Positions 1 to 13,244 of a DNA stretch of 64,000 nucleotides are shown here, one piece after another. The notes beneath the pieces are model-generated. The model worked only from the letters and a program-made list of their open reading frames with translations, was not told where the DNA came from and searched no databases. The stretch covers positions 62,001-126,000 of the forward strand of contig NZ_NIUB01000010.1 in NCBI RefSeq assembly GCF_002197815.1, given 5' to 3'. This stretch comes from Pseudomonas oleovorans subsp. oleovorans. GTDB lineage: Bacteria; Pseudomonadota; Gammaproteobacteria; Pseudomonadales; Pseudomonadaceae. The number at the start of each line of letters is the position of its first letter. The first letter of the stretch is position 1. A program made the position numbers and the translations under genes.

Positions 1-1
1 G

Positions 2-1087
2 AACCGCCAGGCCTTTACCGGCCCGCTGGCTGCCGTGACCGGTTCCAGTGGCAAGACCAGCGTCAAGGAAATGCTCGCGTCCATTCTGCGTGCCGGCCTA
101 GGCGGCGCGGTACTGGCCACTCGTGGCAATCTCAATAACGACCTTGGTGCGCCACTGACCCTGCTGGAGCTGGCGCCGCAGCATCGCGCCGGGGTGATCG
201 AGCTGGGGGCCAACCATGTCGGCGAGATCGCCTACACCGTCAGCCTGACCCGGCCGCAGGTGGCGATCATCACCAATGCCGGCAATGCCCATGTGGGTGA
301 GTTCGGCGGTCCGGAAAAGATCGTCGAGGCCAAGGGCGAGATTCTCGAAGGCCTGCCGAACGATGGCGTGGCCGTGCTCAATCTGGATGACAAGGCTTTC
401 ATCACCTGGCAGCGCCGCGCTACCGGACGCAAGGTGCTGAGCTTCGCCTTGCGCGACACCCGCGCCGACTTCCACGGCAGCGATCTGGCCTGCGACGAGC
501 GTGGCTGCCAGAGTTTCACCTTGCGTAGCCCGGTCGGTAGCGCGCGCATTCAGCTCAACCTGCTCGGTGAGCACAACGTGGCCAATGCACTGGCGGCCTG
601 TGCTGCCGCTCATGCTTTGGGCATGCCGTTGGTCGCCATGGTCGCAGGGCTGGCAAGCCTGCAACCGGTCAAGGGCCGCGCCGTAGCGCAGCTGGCGCCG
701 AACGGCGTGCGAGTCATCGATGACAGTTATAACGCCAACCCGGTGTCCATGTGCGCGGCGGTGGATATACTCGCCGCCTTCTCCGGTCGCACCGTCCTGG
801 TGCTGGGAGACATGGGCGAGCTGGGCGAGTGGGCTGAACAGGGTCATCGCGACGTCGGCCGCCATGCCGCGGGCAAGGTCGATGCGCTGTATGCCGTTGG
901 CCCGCTGATGCGTTTTGCGGTCGAGGAGTTTGGCTCAAAAGGCCGTCACTTCGTCGATCAAGCCGAGCTGATCGAAGCGCTTCGCGCCGAACAGGCCGGC
1001 AGCACACTACTAATCAAGGGTTCACGCAGCGCAGCCATGGACAAGGTCGTGGTGGCGCTGTGTGGCGTATCTGGGGAGATTCACTAA
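2..1087 (+). CDS. murF: UDP-MurNAc-tripeptide--D-Ala-D-Ala ligase (5' partial)
   Basis: MurF adds D-Ala-D-Ala to UDP-MurNAc-tripeptide in the cytoplasm, completing the pentapeptide precursor. The reading frame is open from base 2, so the start lies left of the window; about 361 codons remain and roughly the first 100 residues are missing. The ATP-binding loop TGSSGKTS is at 38-61, followed by the Mur ligase central motifs ELGANHVGEIA and NAGNAHVGEFG, and by DDSYNANPVSM in the C-terminal domain. The stop at 1085-1087 abuts the mraY start with no gap. It sits in the usual place in the division and cell wall cluster. Confidence 0.97.
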   Translation, partial: NRQAFTGPLAAVTGSSGKTSVKEMLASILRAGLGGAVLATRGNLNNDLGAPLTLLELAPQHRAGVIELGANHVGEIAYTVSLTRPQVAIITNAGNAHVGEFGGPEKIVEAKGEILEGLPNDGVAVLNLDDKAFITWQRRATGRKVLSFALRDTRADFHGSDLACDERGCQSFTLRSPVGSARIQLNLLGEHNVANALAACAAAHALGMPLVAMVAGLASLQPVKGRAVAQLAPNGVRVIDDSYNANPVSMCAAVDILAAFSGRTVLVLGDMGELGEWAEQGHRDVGRHAAGKVDALYAVGPLMRFAVEEFGSKGRHFVDQAELIEALRAEQAGSTLLIKGSRSAAMDKVVVALCGVSGEIH

Positions 1088-2170
1088 ATGCTGCTGCTGC
1101 TGGCGGAGTACCTGCAACAGTTCCACAAGGGCTTCGCGGTCTTTCAGTACCTGACCCTGCGCGGCATCCTCGGCGTGCTCACCGCCCTGGCGCTGTCGCT
1201 GTGGCTCGGCCCGTGGATGATCCGCACCCTGCAGGTGCGCCAGATCGGCCAGGCCGTGCGCAACGATGGCCCGCAATCGCACCTGTCGAAGAAGGGTACG
1301 CCGACCATGGGCGGTGCGCTGATTCTGACCGCAATCGCCGTCAGCACCCTGCTCTGGGCCGACCTGTCCAACCGCTACGTCTGGGTGGTGCTGGCCGTGA
1401 CGCTGCTGTTCGGCGCCATCGGTTGGGTCGATGACTACCGCAAGGTGATCGAGAAGAACTCGCGGGGTCTGCCGAGCCGCTGGAAGTATTTCTGGCAGTC
1501 GGTGTTCGGCCTCGCTGCCGCCGTGTTCCTTTATATGACTGCGCAGAGCCCGGTGGAGACCACCCTGATCCTGCCGCTGCTGAAGGACGTCGCCATTCCT
1601 CTGGGCGCCGGCTTCGTGGTGCTGACCTACTTCGTCATCGTCGGCACCAGCAATGCGGTGAACCTCACTGACGGCCTCGACGGCCTGGCCATTCTGCCCA
1701 CGGTCATGGTCGGCGGTGCGCTGGGCATCTTCTGTTACCTGTCGGGCAACGTGAACTTCGCCGAATACCTGCTGATTCCCTACGTGCCGGGCGCTGGCGA
1801 GCTGATCGTGTTCTGTGCCGCGCTGGTTGGCGCCGGCCTGGGCTTTCTGTGGTTCAACACTTACCCGGCGCAGGTGTTCATGGGTGACGTGGGGGCGCTG
1901 GCATTGGGCGCCGCGCTGGGCACCATCGCCGTGATCGTTCGTCAGGAAATCGTGCTGTTCATCATGGGCGGCGTGTTCGTCATGGAAACCCTGTCGGTGA
2001 TCATCCAGGTCGTCAGCTTCAAGCTGACCGGCAAGCGCGTGTTCCGCATGGCGCCGATCCACCACCATTTCGAACTCAAGGGCTGGCCTGAGCCGCGCGT
2101 GATCGTCCGTTTCTGGATCATCACCGTGATTCTCGTGCTGATCGGCCTGGCCACCCTGAAACTGAGGTAA
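1088..2170 (+). CDS. mraY: phospho-MurNAc-pentapeptide transferase
   Basis: MraY transfers phospho-MurNAc-pentapeptide from UDP to undecaprenyl phosphate at the inner membrane, making lipid I. The 360-residue protein has the family length and about ten hydrophobic segments. Signature stretches are [10 protein letters not shown], the Asp-rich [21 protein letters not shown] and the histidine-rich loop [16 protein letters not shown]. The start follows the murF stop directly, so translation is probably coupled. The sequence is nearly colinear with the P. aeruginosa protein as I know it. Confidence 0.98.
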   Translation: MLLLLAEYLQQFHKGFAVFQYLTLRGILGVLTALALSLWLGPWMIRTLQVRQIGQAVRNDGPQSHLSKKGTPTMGGALILTAIAVSTLLWADLSNRYVWVVLAVTLLFGAIGWVDDYRKVIEKNSRGLPSRWKYFWQSVFGLAAAVFLYMTAQSPVETTLILPLLKDVAIPLGAGFVVLTYFVIVGTSNAVNLTDGLDGLAILPTVMVGGALGIFCYLSGNVNFAEYLLIPYVPGAGELIVFCAALVGAGLGFLWFNTYPAQVFMGDVGALALGAALGTIAVIVRQEIVLFIMGGVFVMETLSVIIQVVSFKLTGKRVFRMAPIHHHFELKGWPEPRVIVRFWIITVILVLIGLATLKLR

Positions 2171-2176
2171 TTGAGT

Positions 2177-3523
2177 GTGTCGTTGATCGCTTCCGACCAG
2201 TTCCGCATCGTTGTCGGCCTCGGCAAGAGCGGCATGTCTCTGGTGCGCTTCCTGGCGCAGCAGGGCGTGCGCTTTGCCGTGGCCGATACGCGCGCGAACC
2301 CGCCGGAGCTGGAGACGCTCAAGCGTGACTACCCGCAGGTGGAAGTGCGCTGCGGTGAGCTGGGCGTGGATTTCCTCTGCCGTGCCTCGGAGCTGTACGT
2401 GAGCCCGGGCCTTGCGGTGTCGACTCCGGCGCTGGCTGAAGCCGCCGCCCGCGGAGTGAAGCTGTCCGGCGATATCGACCTGTTCGCCCGCCACGCCAAG
2501 GCACCGATCGTCGCCATCACCGGCTCCAACGCCAAGAGCACCGTCACCACCCTGGTGGGTGAAATGGCCGCTGCCGCGGGCAAGCGCGTCGCCGTCGGTG
2601 GCAACCTCGGCACGCCGGCGCTGGATCTGTTGGCTGACGATGTCGAGCTGTACGTGCTGGAGCTGTCCAGCTTCCAGCTGGAGACCACCGATCAGCTCAA
2701 CGCCGAAGTGGCCACCTGCCTGAACATCAGCGAAGACCATATGGACCGTTACAGCGGTCTACCGGCCTATCACCTGGCCAAGCATCGGATCTTCCGTGGC
2801 GCCCGTCAGGTGGTGATCAACCGCGACGACGCGCTGTCGCGCCCGCTGATCGCCGACCAGGTGACCTGCTGGGAATTCGGTCTGGGCAAACCTGATTTCA
2901 AACGCTTTGGCCTGCTCGAAGAGAATGGCGAAAAATCCCTGGCGTTTCGCTTCGAAGCGCTGCTGCCGGTGAGTGAGCTGAAGATTCGTGGCGCGCACAA
3001 CCAATCCAACGCCCTGGCGGCGCTGGCGCTCGGTCATGCCGTGGGCCTGCCGATGGAGGCCATGCTCGCCACCCTGCGCCAGTTCGCCGGTTTGCCGCAC
3101 CGCTGCCAGTGGGTTGGCGAGCGTGCCGGGGTGAATTACTACGACGACTCCAAGGCCACCAACGTCGGTGCCGCGCTGGCGGCCATCGAAGGTCTCGGTG
3201 CGGACATCGCCGGCAAGCTGGTGCTGATCGCCGGTGGCGACGGCAAGGGCGCAGATTTCACCGCGCTGAAGGCTCCGGTCGCACGTTTCTGCCGTGCAGT
3301 GGTGCTGCTCGGTCGTGATGCTCAGCGTCTGGCCGACACCCTGGGTGACGCCGTACCGCAGGTGCGAGTAGCGAGCCTGGAAGAAGCCGTACAGCGTTGC
3401 AGCGAGCTGGCCGAGGCCGGTGATGCCGTGCTGCTGTCGCCGGCCTGCGCCAGCCTGGACATGTTCAAGAACTTCGAAGAACGCGGGCGCCTGTTCGCCC
3501 AGGCTGTGGAGGGGCTCGTCTGA
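2177..3523 (+). CDS. murD: UDP-MurNAc-L-alanine--D-glutamate ligase
   Basis: MurD adds D-glutamate to UDP-MurNAc-L-Ala in the cytoplasm. Family marks are the N-terminal GLGKSGMSLVRFL, the P-loop ITGSNAKSTVTTL, SEDHMDRY and YYDDSKATNVGA. I chose GTG at 2177, giving MSLIASD at the N terminus: GAGG at 2164-2167 lies 9 nt upstream. A TTG at 2171 in the same frame is only 3 nt from that ribosome site and adds two residues. The product is 448 residues, normal for the family. The stop overlaps the ftsW start by one base. Confidence 0.97.
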   Translation: MSLIASDQFRIVVGLGKSGMSLVRFLAQQGVRFAVADTRANPPELETLKRDYPQVEVRCGELGVDFLCRASELYVSPGLAVSTPALAEAAARGVKLSGDIDLFARHAKAPIVAITGSNAKSTVTTLVGEMAAAAGKRVAVGGNLGTPALDLLADDVELYVLELSSFQLETTDQLNAEVATCLNISEDHMDRYSGLPAYHLAKHRIFRGARQVVINRDDALSRPLIADQVTCWEFGLGKPDFKRFGLLEENGEKSLAFRFEALLPVSELKIRGAHNQSNALAALALGHAVGLPMEAMLATLRQFAGLPHRCQWVGERAGVNYYDDSKATNVGAALAAIEGLGADIAGKLVLIAGGDGKGADFTALKAPVARFCRAVVLLGRDAQRLADTLGDAVPQVRVASLEEAVQRCSELAEAGDAVLLSPACASLDMFKNFEERGRLFAQAVEGLV

Positions 3524-4731
3524 TGCTGTCCTTCCTGCAGATTCGTCCCTCGCCGCTACTGGGTCGTGGCCTCGATCTGGACTTCCCGCTGCTGGCCGGT
3601 TGCCTGGGCCTGCTCGGCCTCGGCCTGGTGATGATCGCTTCGGCGTCTTCGGAAGTGGCCGCGGCGCAGACCGGTAGCCCGCTCTATCACATGATTCGCC
3701 ATCTGATTTACCTGGTGATCGGTCTCGGTGCCGCTGGCGTGGTGCTGATGGTGCCGATGAGCATCTGGCAGCGTTACGGCTGGATCATGCTGCTGGCGGC
3801 TTTCGCCCTGCTGGTGCTGGTGCTGGTGCCGGGCATCGGCCGCGAGGTCAACGGTGCGCGGCGCTGGATCGGCTTCGGCGCCTTCAACGTGCAGCCGTCG
3901 GAGATCGCCAAGGTGTTCGTGGTGGTCTACCTGGCCGGTTACCTGGTGCGGCGTCAGGAAGAGGTACGCGAGAGCTGGGCCGGTTTCTTCAAGCCTTTCG
4001 TCGTGCTGCTGCCAATGGCAGGCCTGTTGCTGCTGGAGCCTGACTTCGGCGCCACCGTGGTGATGATGGGTTCGGCCATGGCCATGCTGTTCCTCGGTGG
4101 CGTCGGCATGCTGCGCTTCGGCTTGATGGTGGCGCTGGCGGTTGGCGCGGTGTTCGTCCTGGTGCAGACCCAGGAGTACCGTCTGCAGCGTTTGATCACC
4201 TTTACCGATCCCTGGGCCGACCAGTACGGCTCCGGTTATCAACTGACCCAGGCGCTGATCGCCTTCGGCCGCGGCGAGTGGTTCGGTGTCGGTCTGGGTA
4301 ACAGCATTCAGAAGCAGTTCTACCTGCCGGAAGCGCACACCGACTTCGTCTTTTCGGTACTGGCAGAGGAACTGGGCTTCGTCGGCGCGCTGGCGACCCT
4401 GGCGCTGTTCGTCTTCGTCAGCGTGCGTGCGCTGTACGTTGGTCTGTGGGCCGAGAGGGCCAAGCAGTTCTTCTCCGCCTATGTCGCCTATGGTCTGGCT
4501 TTCCTGTGGATCGGGCAGTTCCTGATCAATATCGGCGTGAACACCGGTCTGTTGCCGACCAAGGGGCTGACCCTGCCGTTCCTCAGCTACGGCGGCTCGT
4601 CGCTGGTGATCTGTTGCGTGAGTCTGGCGCTGCTGCTGCGTATCGAGTGGGAGCGGCGCAACATCCTGGGTAACGAGGACGTGGATTTCACCGAAGCGGA
4701 TTTTGCCGAGGAGGTCAGCCATGCGCGGTAA
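3523..4731 (+). CDS. ftsW: septal peptidoglycan glycosyltransferase FtsW
   Basis: FtsW is the SEDS-family polymerase that works with FtsI at the division septum. The 402-residue protein has about ten transmembrane segments. SEDS features visible are GAFNVQPSEIAKV, the YGSGYQLTQALIAFGRGEWFG region, and the C-terminal NTGLLPTKGLTLPFLSYGGS. The ATG overlaps the murD stop (TGATG), and the 3' end runs 11 nt into murG. The long cytoplasmic N terminus before the first membrane segment is usual for FtsW and distinguishes it from RodA. Confidence 0.97.
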   Translation: MLSFLQIRPSPLLGRGLDLDFPLLAGCLGLLGLGLVMIASASSEVAAAQTGSPLYHMIRHLIYLVIGLGAAGVVLMVPMSIWQRYGWIMLLAAFALLVLVLVPGIGREVNGARRWIGFGAFNVQPSEIAKVFVVVYLAGYLVRRQEEVRESWAGFFKPFVVLLPMAGLLLLEPDFGATVVMMGSAMAMLFLGGVGMLRFGLMVALAVGAVFVLVQTQEYRLQRLITFTDPWADQYGSGYQLTQALIAFGRGEWFGVGLGNSIQKQFYLPEAHTDFVFSVLAEELGFVGALATLALFVFVSVRALYVGLWAERAKQFFSAYVAYGLAFLWIGQFLINIGVNTGLLPTKGLTLPFLSYGGSSLVICCVSLALLLRIEWERRNILGNEDVDFTEADFAEEVSHAR

Positions 4732-5783
4732 TGTGCTGATCATGGCCGGCGGCACCGGTGGTCACGTATTCCCGGCGCTGGCCTGCGCTCGCGAGTTCCA
4801 GGCCCGTGGTTACGCCGTGCACTGGCTGGGCACGCCGCGTGGCATCGAGAACGAGCTGGTGCCACAGGCAGGACTGCCACTGCACCTGATCAACGTCAGC
4901 GGCCTGCGTGGCAAGGGCAAGCTGTCCTTGCTCAAGGCGCCGTTCCAGCTCCTGCGTTCGCTGCTGCAGGCGCGTCGTATCGTGCGTGAACTGCAGCCGG
5001 TGTGCGTGCTTGGCATGGGCGGTTATGTCACCGGTCCCGGCGGTCTGGCCGCGCGTATGGCCGGCGTGCCGCTGGTGATCCACGAGCAGAACGCCGTCGC
5101 CGGTACCGCCAATCGCCTGTTGTCGCGTATCGCCAATCGTATCTGCGAGGCCTTCCCGAACACCTTCGCAGCGTCTGACAAACGGCGCACCACCGGTAAC
5201 CCGGTGCGTGAAGAGCTGTTCCTGGAAACGCCGCGCGAGCCGCTGGCCGGGCGCAAACCGAAATTGCTGGTGCTGGGCGGCAGCCTGGGCGCCGAGCCGC
5301 TGAACAAATTGCTGCCGGCCGCGCTGGAGAAAATCCCTGCCGATGTACGTCCGCAGGTGTTCCACCAGGCCGGTAAACAACATGCCGACATCACTGCGGA
5401 GCGTTATCGCGATGCCGCGGTCGAAGCCGAGGTCGCGCCTTTCATCAAGGACATGGCTCGTGCTTATGGCTGGGCCGATCTGGTGGTTTGCCGCGCCGGT
5501 GCGCTGACCGTCAGCGAGCTGGCCGCAGCGGGGCTGCCGTCGTTTCTCGTGCCCTTGCCGCACGCCATCGACGACCACCAGAGCCGCAATGCCGAATATT
5601 TGGCGAAGGAGGGCGCCGCCGTCCTTCTCCCGCAACATGCCACTGACGCGGACACGCTTGCCGCGCAGCTCACCGAGGTTCTGATGCACCTGGAAAAACT
5701 CAATGTCATGGGCGCCACCGCGCGTCGCCTGGCCAAGCCCGATGCCACCCGCGCGGTGGTCGATATCTGCCAGGAGGTGATGC

Positions 5784-5791
<8 letters not shown>
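4721..5791 (+). CDS. murG: lipid II synthase (GlcNAc transferase MurG)
   Basis: MurG transfers GlcNAc from UDP-GlcNAc to lipid I on the cytoplasmic face of the inner membrane. The start at 4721 gives [20 protein letters not shown], with the glycine-rich GGTGGH loop at the N terminus as in the family. A strong GAGGAGG at 4708-4714 lies 6 nt upstream, so the longer frame from 4703 is unlikely. Further motifs are [35 protein letters not shown] and [10 protein letters not shown]. The length is 356 residues. It overlaps ftsW upstream and murC downstream. Confidence 0.97.
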
Positions 5792-8164
<2,373 letters not shown>

Positions 8165-8167
8165 GCG

Positions 8168-9034
8168 ATGAGCATCGCTCTGCGTCATCAGGACTCGCTG
8201 AGGGCTCCGCAACGCGGCAAGCCCGCGCCGCGTGGCGCCAGCCGTCTGGTGGCCAAGGAGCCGATGCGTCTGCGCATGCCCAAGGCGGATTTCTCCTGGG
8301 TGGGACGGCTGCTCTGGCCGCTGCTGCTGGTTGGTCTGGGCTTTGGCGCCTACGAGGGGGCGTTGCGTCTGCTGCCCTACGCCGACCGCCCGATCGCCCG
8401 CATCAGCGTGCAGGGTGATCTGGCTTATGTCAGTCAGCAGGCGGTGCAGCGGCGGATCGCGCCGTATATCGAGGCGAGCTTCTTCAGCGCCGACCTGCGC
8501 GGTATGCGCGAGGAGCTCGAGCGCATGCCCTGGATCGCCCATGCCGAAGTGCGTCGTGTCTGGCCGGATCAGATCGACGTGCGTCTGGAGGAACAACTGC
8601 CCATCGCCCGTTGGGGCGACGAGGCGCTGCTCAACAACCAGGGTCAGGCGTTCGCGCCACAGGAGCTGGACAACTACCAGCATCTGCCGCAGCTGTCCGG
8701 CCCAAAGCGGGCACAGCCGAAGGTGATGCAGCAGTACCAGATGCTCAGCCAACTGCTGCGGCCGATGGGCTTCACCGTGGTCGGGCTGCAGTTGCGCGAG
8801 CGCGGCAGCTGGTTCCTCTCGGCCACCGAGAACGCCAGCGGCCAGCGCATCGACATCCTGCTGGGACGTGATCACGTGGTGGAAAAAATGCGTCGTTTCG
8901 CCGCCATCTATGAGCGGGAACTGATCGATCAGAGCGCGAACATCGCGCGCATCGACCTGCGTTATGCCAACGGCCTGGCCGTGGCCTGGCGTGAGCCGGT
9001 GGAGCCGGCTGCGGCCGAGCAGAAAGTGAATTGA
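8168..9034 (+). CDS. ftsQ: cell division protein FtsQ
   Basis: FtsQ is a bitopic inner-membrane protein that recruits FtsB and FtsL and links early and late divisome parts. The 288-residue product has a basic cytoplasmic tail of about 45 residues, one membrane segment (about 48-65), a POTRA domain beginning near [13 protein letters not shown], and a beta domain containing [15 protein letters not shown]. It starts 3 nt after the ddlB stop and ends 15 nt before ftsA, so it is part of the same transcription unit. Confidence 0.96.
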   Translation: MSIALRHQDSLRAPQRGKPAPRGASRLVAKEPMRLRMPKADFSWVGRLLWPLLLVGLGFGAYEGALRLLPYADRPIARISVQGDLAYVSQQAVQRRIAPYIEASFFSADLRGMREELERMPWIAHAEVRRVWPDQIDVRLEEQLPIARWGDEALLNNQGQAFAPQELDNYQHLPQLSGPKRAQPKVMQQYQMLSQLLRPMGFTVVGLQLRERGSWFLSATENASGQRIDILLGRDHVVEKMRRFAAIYERELIDQSANIARIDLRYANGLAVAWREPVEPAAAEQKVN

Positions 9035-9049
9035 GGAGAGGCTGGACTA

Positions 9050-10297
9050 ATGAATAGCGCGCAGAGCGGCAAGATGATCGTTGGCCTGGACATCGGCACC
9101 TCCAAGGTGGTGGCGCTGGTGGGCGAGGTGACGGCCGACGGCCAGCTGGAAATCGTCGGTATCGGCACCCATCCGTCGCGCGGGCTGAAGAAGGGCGTGG
9201 TGGTCAATATCGAGTCCACCGTGGCCTCGATCCAGCGCGCGGTGGAAGAGGCGCAGCTGATGGCGGGTTGCCGCATTCACTCGGCGTTCGTCGGGGTGGC
9301 CGGCAATCACATCCGCAGCCTGAACAGCCACGGTATCGTCGCCATCCGTGATCGTGAAGTGAGCCCGGCCGACATCGAGCGCGTGCTCGACGCCGCGCAG
9401 GCCGTGGCCATCCCGGCGGATCAGCGCGTACTGCACACCCTGGCCCAGGATTACGTGATCGATAACCAGGAGGGCGTGCGCGAGCCGCTGGGCATGTCCG
9501 GCGTGCGCCTGGAGGCCAAGGTGCACGTGGTCACCTGCGCTGTGAATGCCGCGCAGAACATCGAGAAGTGCGTGCGCCGCTGCGGCCTGGAAGTCGACGA
9601 CATCATCCTCGAGCAGCTTGCGTCCGCTTATTCGGTACTGACCGAGGACGAGAAGGAACTGGGCGTGTGCCTGGTGGACATCGGCGGTGGCACCACCGAT
9701 ATCGCCATCTTCACCGAAGGCGCGATTCGCCACACCGCGGTGATCCCGATTGCCGGTGACCAGGTCACTAACGACATCGCCATGGCCCTGCGTACGCCGA
9801 CTCAGTACGCCGAGGAAATCAAGATCCGCTACGCCTGCGCCCTGGCCAAGCTGGCCGGCGCCGGCGAAACCATCAAGGTGCCGAGCGTCGGTGATCGCCC
9901 GCCGCGCGACCTCTCGCGCCAGTCCCTGGCCGAAGTGGTCGAGCCGCGTTACGACGAGCTGTTCACCCTGGTGCAGGCCGAGCTGCGCCGCAGCGGCTAC
10001 GAAGACCTGATTCCGGCCGGCATCGTCATGACTGGCGGCACGGCGAAGATGGAAGGCGCGGTGGAACTGGCCGAGGAAATTTTCCACATGCCGGTTCGAC
10101 TGGGCGTACCGCACAGCGTCAAGGGCATGGGCGACGTGGTGCGCAACCCGATTTATTCCACCGGTGTGGGCTTGCTGTTGTATGGGCTGCAGAAGCAGAA
10201 CGACGGCATTTCCATGTCGGTGGGCAGTCCTTACCAGGACGAAAACAAAACCCCGGTACTCGAACGCATCAAGCGTTGGGTGCAAGGCAATTTCTAA
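9050..10297 (+). CDS. ftsA: cell division protein FtsA (actin-like)
   Basis: FtsA is the actin-like ATPase that tethers FtsZ to the membrane and helps activate the divisome. The 415-residue protein shows the phosphate-1 motif GLDIGTSKVVALVG, phosphate-2 VDIGGGTTDIAIF, adenosine motif GIVMTGGTAKMEG, and a C-terminal amphipathic helix LERIKRWVQGNF that binds membrane. GAGGAG lies just upstream of the ATG. It is co-oriented with ftsZ and separated from it by 42 nt. Confidence 0.98.
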   Translation: MNSAQSGKMIVGLDIGTSKVVALVGEVTADGQLEIVGIGTHPSRGLKKGVVVNIESTVASIQRAVEEAQLMAGCRIHSAFVGVAGNHIRSLNSHGIVAIRDREVSPADIERVLDAAQAVAIPADQRVLHTLAQDYVIDNQEGVREPLGMSGVRLEAKVHVVTCAVNAAQNIEKCVRRCGLEVDDIILEQLASAYSVLTEDEKELGVCLVDIGGGTTDIAIFTEGAIRHTAVIPIAGDQVTNDIAMALRTPTQYAEEIKIRYACALAKLAGAGETIKVPSVGDRPPRDLSRQSLAEVVEPRYDELFTLVQAELRRSGYEDLIPAGIVMTGGTAKMEGAVELAEEIFHMPVRLGVPHSVKGMGDVVRNPIYSTGVGLLLYGLQKQNDGISMSVGSPYQDENKTPVLERIKRWVQGNF

Positions 10298-10339
10298 ATT
10301 TGCAGTAGGCGTTACAACTAGAAAGGAAGGAGAGGGATC

Positions 10340-11533
10340 ATGTTCGAACTAGTAGATAACATTCCGCAAAGCGCGGTTATCAAAGTAATCGGTGTCGGTG
10401 GTGGCGGCGGCAACGCAGTCAATCACATGGCGGTCAGCAACATCGAGGGCGTCGAGTTCATCTGCGCCAACACCGATGCGCAGGCGCTGAAGAACATCGG
10501 CGCGCGTACCGTGCTGCAGCTCGGCCCGGGCGTGACCAAAGGCCTGGGTGCTGGCGCCAATCCGGAGGTCGGTCGTCAGGCCGCGCTGGAAGATCGCGAG
10601 CGCATCGCTGAAGTGCTGCAAGGCACTGACATGGTGTTCATCACCACCGGCATGGGTGGCGGTACCGGTACTGGCGCTGCGCCAGTGATCGCCGAAGTGG
10701 CCAAGGAAATGGGCATCCTCACCGTGGCCGTGGTCACCCGCCCGTTCCCGTTCGAGGGCAAGAAGCGCATGGTCATCGCCGATGAGGGCATCCGTGCGCT
10801 GTCCGAGAGCGTCGACTCGCTGATCACCATCCCCAACGAAAAGCTGCTGACCATCCTCGGCAAGGACGCCAGCCTGCTGTCCGCCTTCGCCAAGGCTGAC
10901 GACGTGCTGGCCGGCGCCGTGCGCGGTATTTCCGACATCATCAAGCGTCCGGGCATGATCAACGTCGACTTCGCCGACGTGAAAACCGTGATGAGCGAAA
11001 TGGGCATGGCGATGATGGGCACCGGCTGCGCCAGCGGTCCGAACCGTGCGCGTGAAGCCACTGAAGCGGCCATCCGCAACCCGCTGCTGGAAGACGTCAA
11101 CCTGCAGGGTGCGCGCGGCATTCTGGTGAACATCACTGCCGGTCCGGACCTGTCGCTGGGTGAGTACTCCGACGTGGGTAACATCATCGAACAGTTCGCT
11201 TCCGAGCACGCCACCGTCAAGGTCGGCACCGTGATCGACGCCGACATGCGCGACGAACTGCACGTCACCGTGGTCGCTACCGGCCTCGGCGCGCGCATGG
11301 AGAAGCCGGTCAAGGTGGTCGACAACACCGTTCAGGTCGCCGTCAGCCAGCCGGTTGCCCAGCAGCCTGCCGCGCAGCCGCGCAGCGAGCAGTCGGTCAA
11401 CTACAAGGACTACGAGCGTCCCACCGTGCAGCGCCAGAGCCATGGCGGTGCGGCCACTGCAGCCAAGCTCAATACCCAGGATGACCTCGATTACCTGGAT
11501 ATTCCGGCTTTCCTGCGTCGCCAGGCTGATTGA
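10340..11533 (+). CDS. ftsZ: tubulin-like division GTPase FtsZ
   Basis: FtsZ polymerises into the cytokinetic ring at midcell. The tubulin signature GGGTGTG lies near residue 107, GGGGGNAVNHM is close to the N terminus, and the C-terminal peptide LDIPAFLRRQ that binds FtsA and ZipA is intact after a glutamine- and alanine-rich linker. The length is 397 residues. A strong GGAAGGAGAGGG precedes the ATG, consistent with high expression. The frame ends 111 nt before lpxC. Confidence 0.99.
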   Translation: MFELVDNIPQSAVIKVIGVGGGGGNAVNHMAVSNIEGVEFICANTDAQALKNIGARTVLQLGPGVTKGLGAGANPEVGRQAALEDRERIAEVLQGTDMVFITTGMGGGTGTGAAPVIAEVAKEMGILTVAVVTRPFPFEGKKRMVIADEGIRALSESVDSLITIPNEKLLTILGKDASLLSAFAKADDVLAGAVRGISDIIKRPGMINVDFADVKTVMSEMGMAMMGTGCASGPNRAREATEAAIRNPLLEDVNLQGARGILVNITAGPDLSLGEYSDVGNIIEQFASEHATVKVGTVIDADMRDELHVTVVATGLGARMEKPVKVVDNTVQVAVSQPVAQQPAAQPRSEQSVNYKDYERPTVQRQSHGGAATAAKLNTQDDLDYLDIPAFLRRQAD

Positions 11534-11626
11534 TGGAATTTATCAGGAGTATATGGGTGATTGGTGTTCAGCAAAGGTCGGTTCTGCTATCATTCCCGAC
11601 CATTGTTGAAAACAGTTCGCAACTAG

Positions 11627-12556
<930 letters not shown>

Positions 12557-12581
12557 GCGCACTCTCTTTCCAGCTTCAATT

Positions 12582-12607
12582 GAGGCCACCTTCGGGTGGC
12601 CTTTTTT
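12582..12607 (+). terminator. rho-independent terminator after lpxC
   Basis: GGCCACC (12584-12590), a TTCG loop and GGTGGCC form a 7-bp GC-rich stem followed by six T residues. It lies 26 nt after the lpxC stop and marks the end of the cell wall cluster. Confidence 0.92.
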
Positions 12608-12710
12608 ATGATCGGTCGCTCAGTGGAGTGGGATTTGAGGCGATCGTCTCTGGCGCCATTTGTCTGGCACCTGCGTCGAAACGAGTTTTACCGACGAGCG
12701 GAGCGGGGGC

Positions 12711-13166
12711 TTATTGGTCTTTCTGCGTATGACTGGCCAGGCGCTCGAGTGCCGCGCGTAGCCTGGGGTCGCTGATGCCTTCGGCCGTTGCCTGGATGCT
12801 TTGTGCGGCGCAATTGGACAAGTGCAAGGTGCGACCGGTTCCACGATTCTGGCCGCCTTGAGGTTGCACCTTGAACATGATTTTCGTTAAGGTCGCGAAT
12901 TCTTCGAGTGCCTGTAGTTGTCGTTGCAGTCTTCTTTGCTGATAACGCAGGCGTGTTGCCCAGTGGCCATCGGTCACGATCAATAGCAAGCAGCCGTCGC
13001 GCCAGGACGCTACATGGCAGTGTTCCCGGGCAGCAGGCTGCAGCTGGCTATCGACAAGACGCTGCAGGTGGGTAAGGCGTTGCGCCTGACCGAACAGCGC
13101 TTTCAGGGGCTTGGCTTCGCGTAACAGCTTAGCGGGTGCCTGGGCCGGCAAGGGACGAAACGTCAT
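12711..13166 (-). CDS. dciA: DciA/DUF721-family replicative helicase loader
   Basis: DciA (DUF721) proteins load the DnaB helicase in bacteria that lack DnaC-type loaders. The 151-residue protein has the DUF721 pattern in its first 100 residues, including LQRLVDSQLQPAAREHCHVA and LLLIVTDGHWATRLRYQQ, and a variable basic C terminus. It is transcribed opposite to lpxC and divergently from the M23 peptidase gene. The position between lpxC and secA is the one I know from other Pseudomonas. The family call rests on motif recall and position; the helicase-loading role is family knowledge. Confidence 0.85.
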   Translation of the reverse strand: MTFRPLPAQAPAKLLREAKPLKALFGQAQRLTHLQRLVDSQLQPAAREHCHVASWRDGCLLLIVTDGHWATRLRYQQRRLQRQLQALEEFATLTKIMFKVQPQGGQNRGTGRTLHLSNCAAQSIQATAEGISDPRLRAALERLASHTQKDQ

Positions 13167-13244
13167 GGCAGGAAGCCTTAAATTGCAGAGCCGTCATGGT
13201 AGCAGAGCGTGCTGCCGGCCTGTGTTCTGCGAAAAGGGGAAGCC

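Noticed and set aside
1022..2740. 572-residue open frame on the minus strand
   Set aside because: It lies antisense to mraY and murD, is rich in His, Gln and Arg as expected from high-GC shadow frames, and matches no family.
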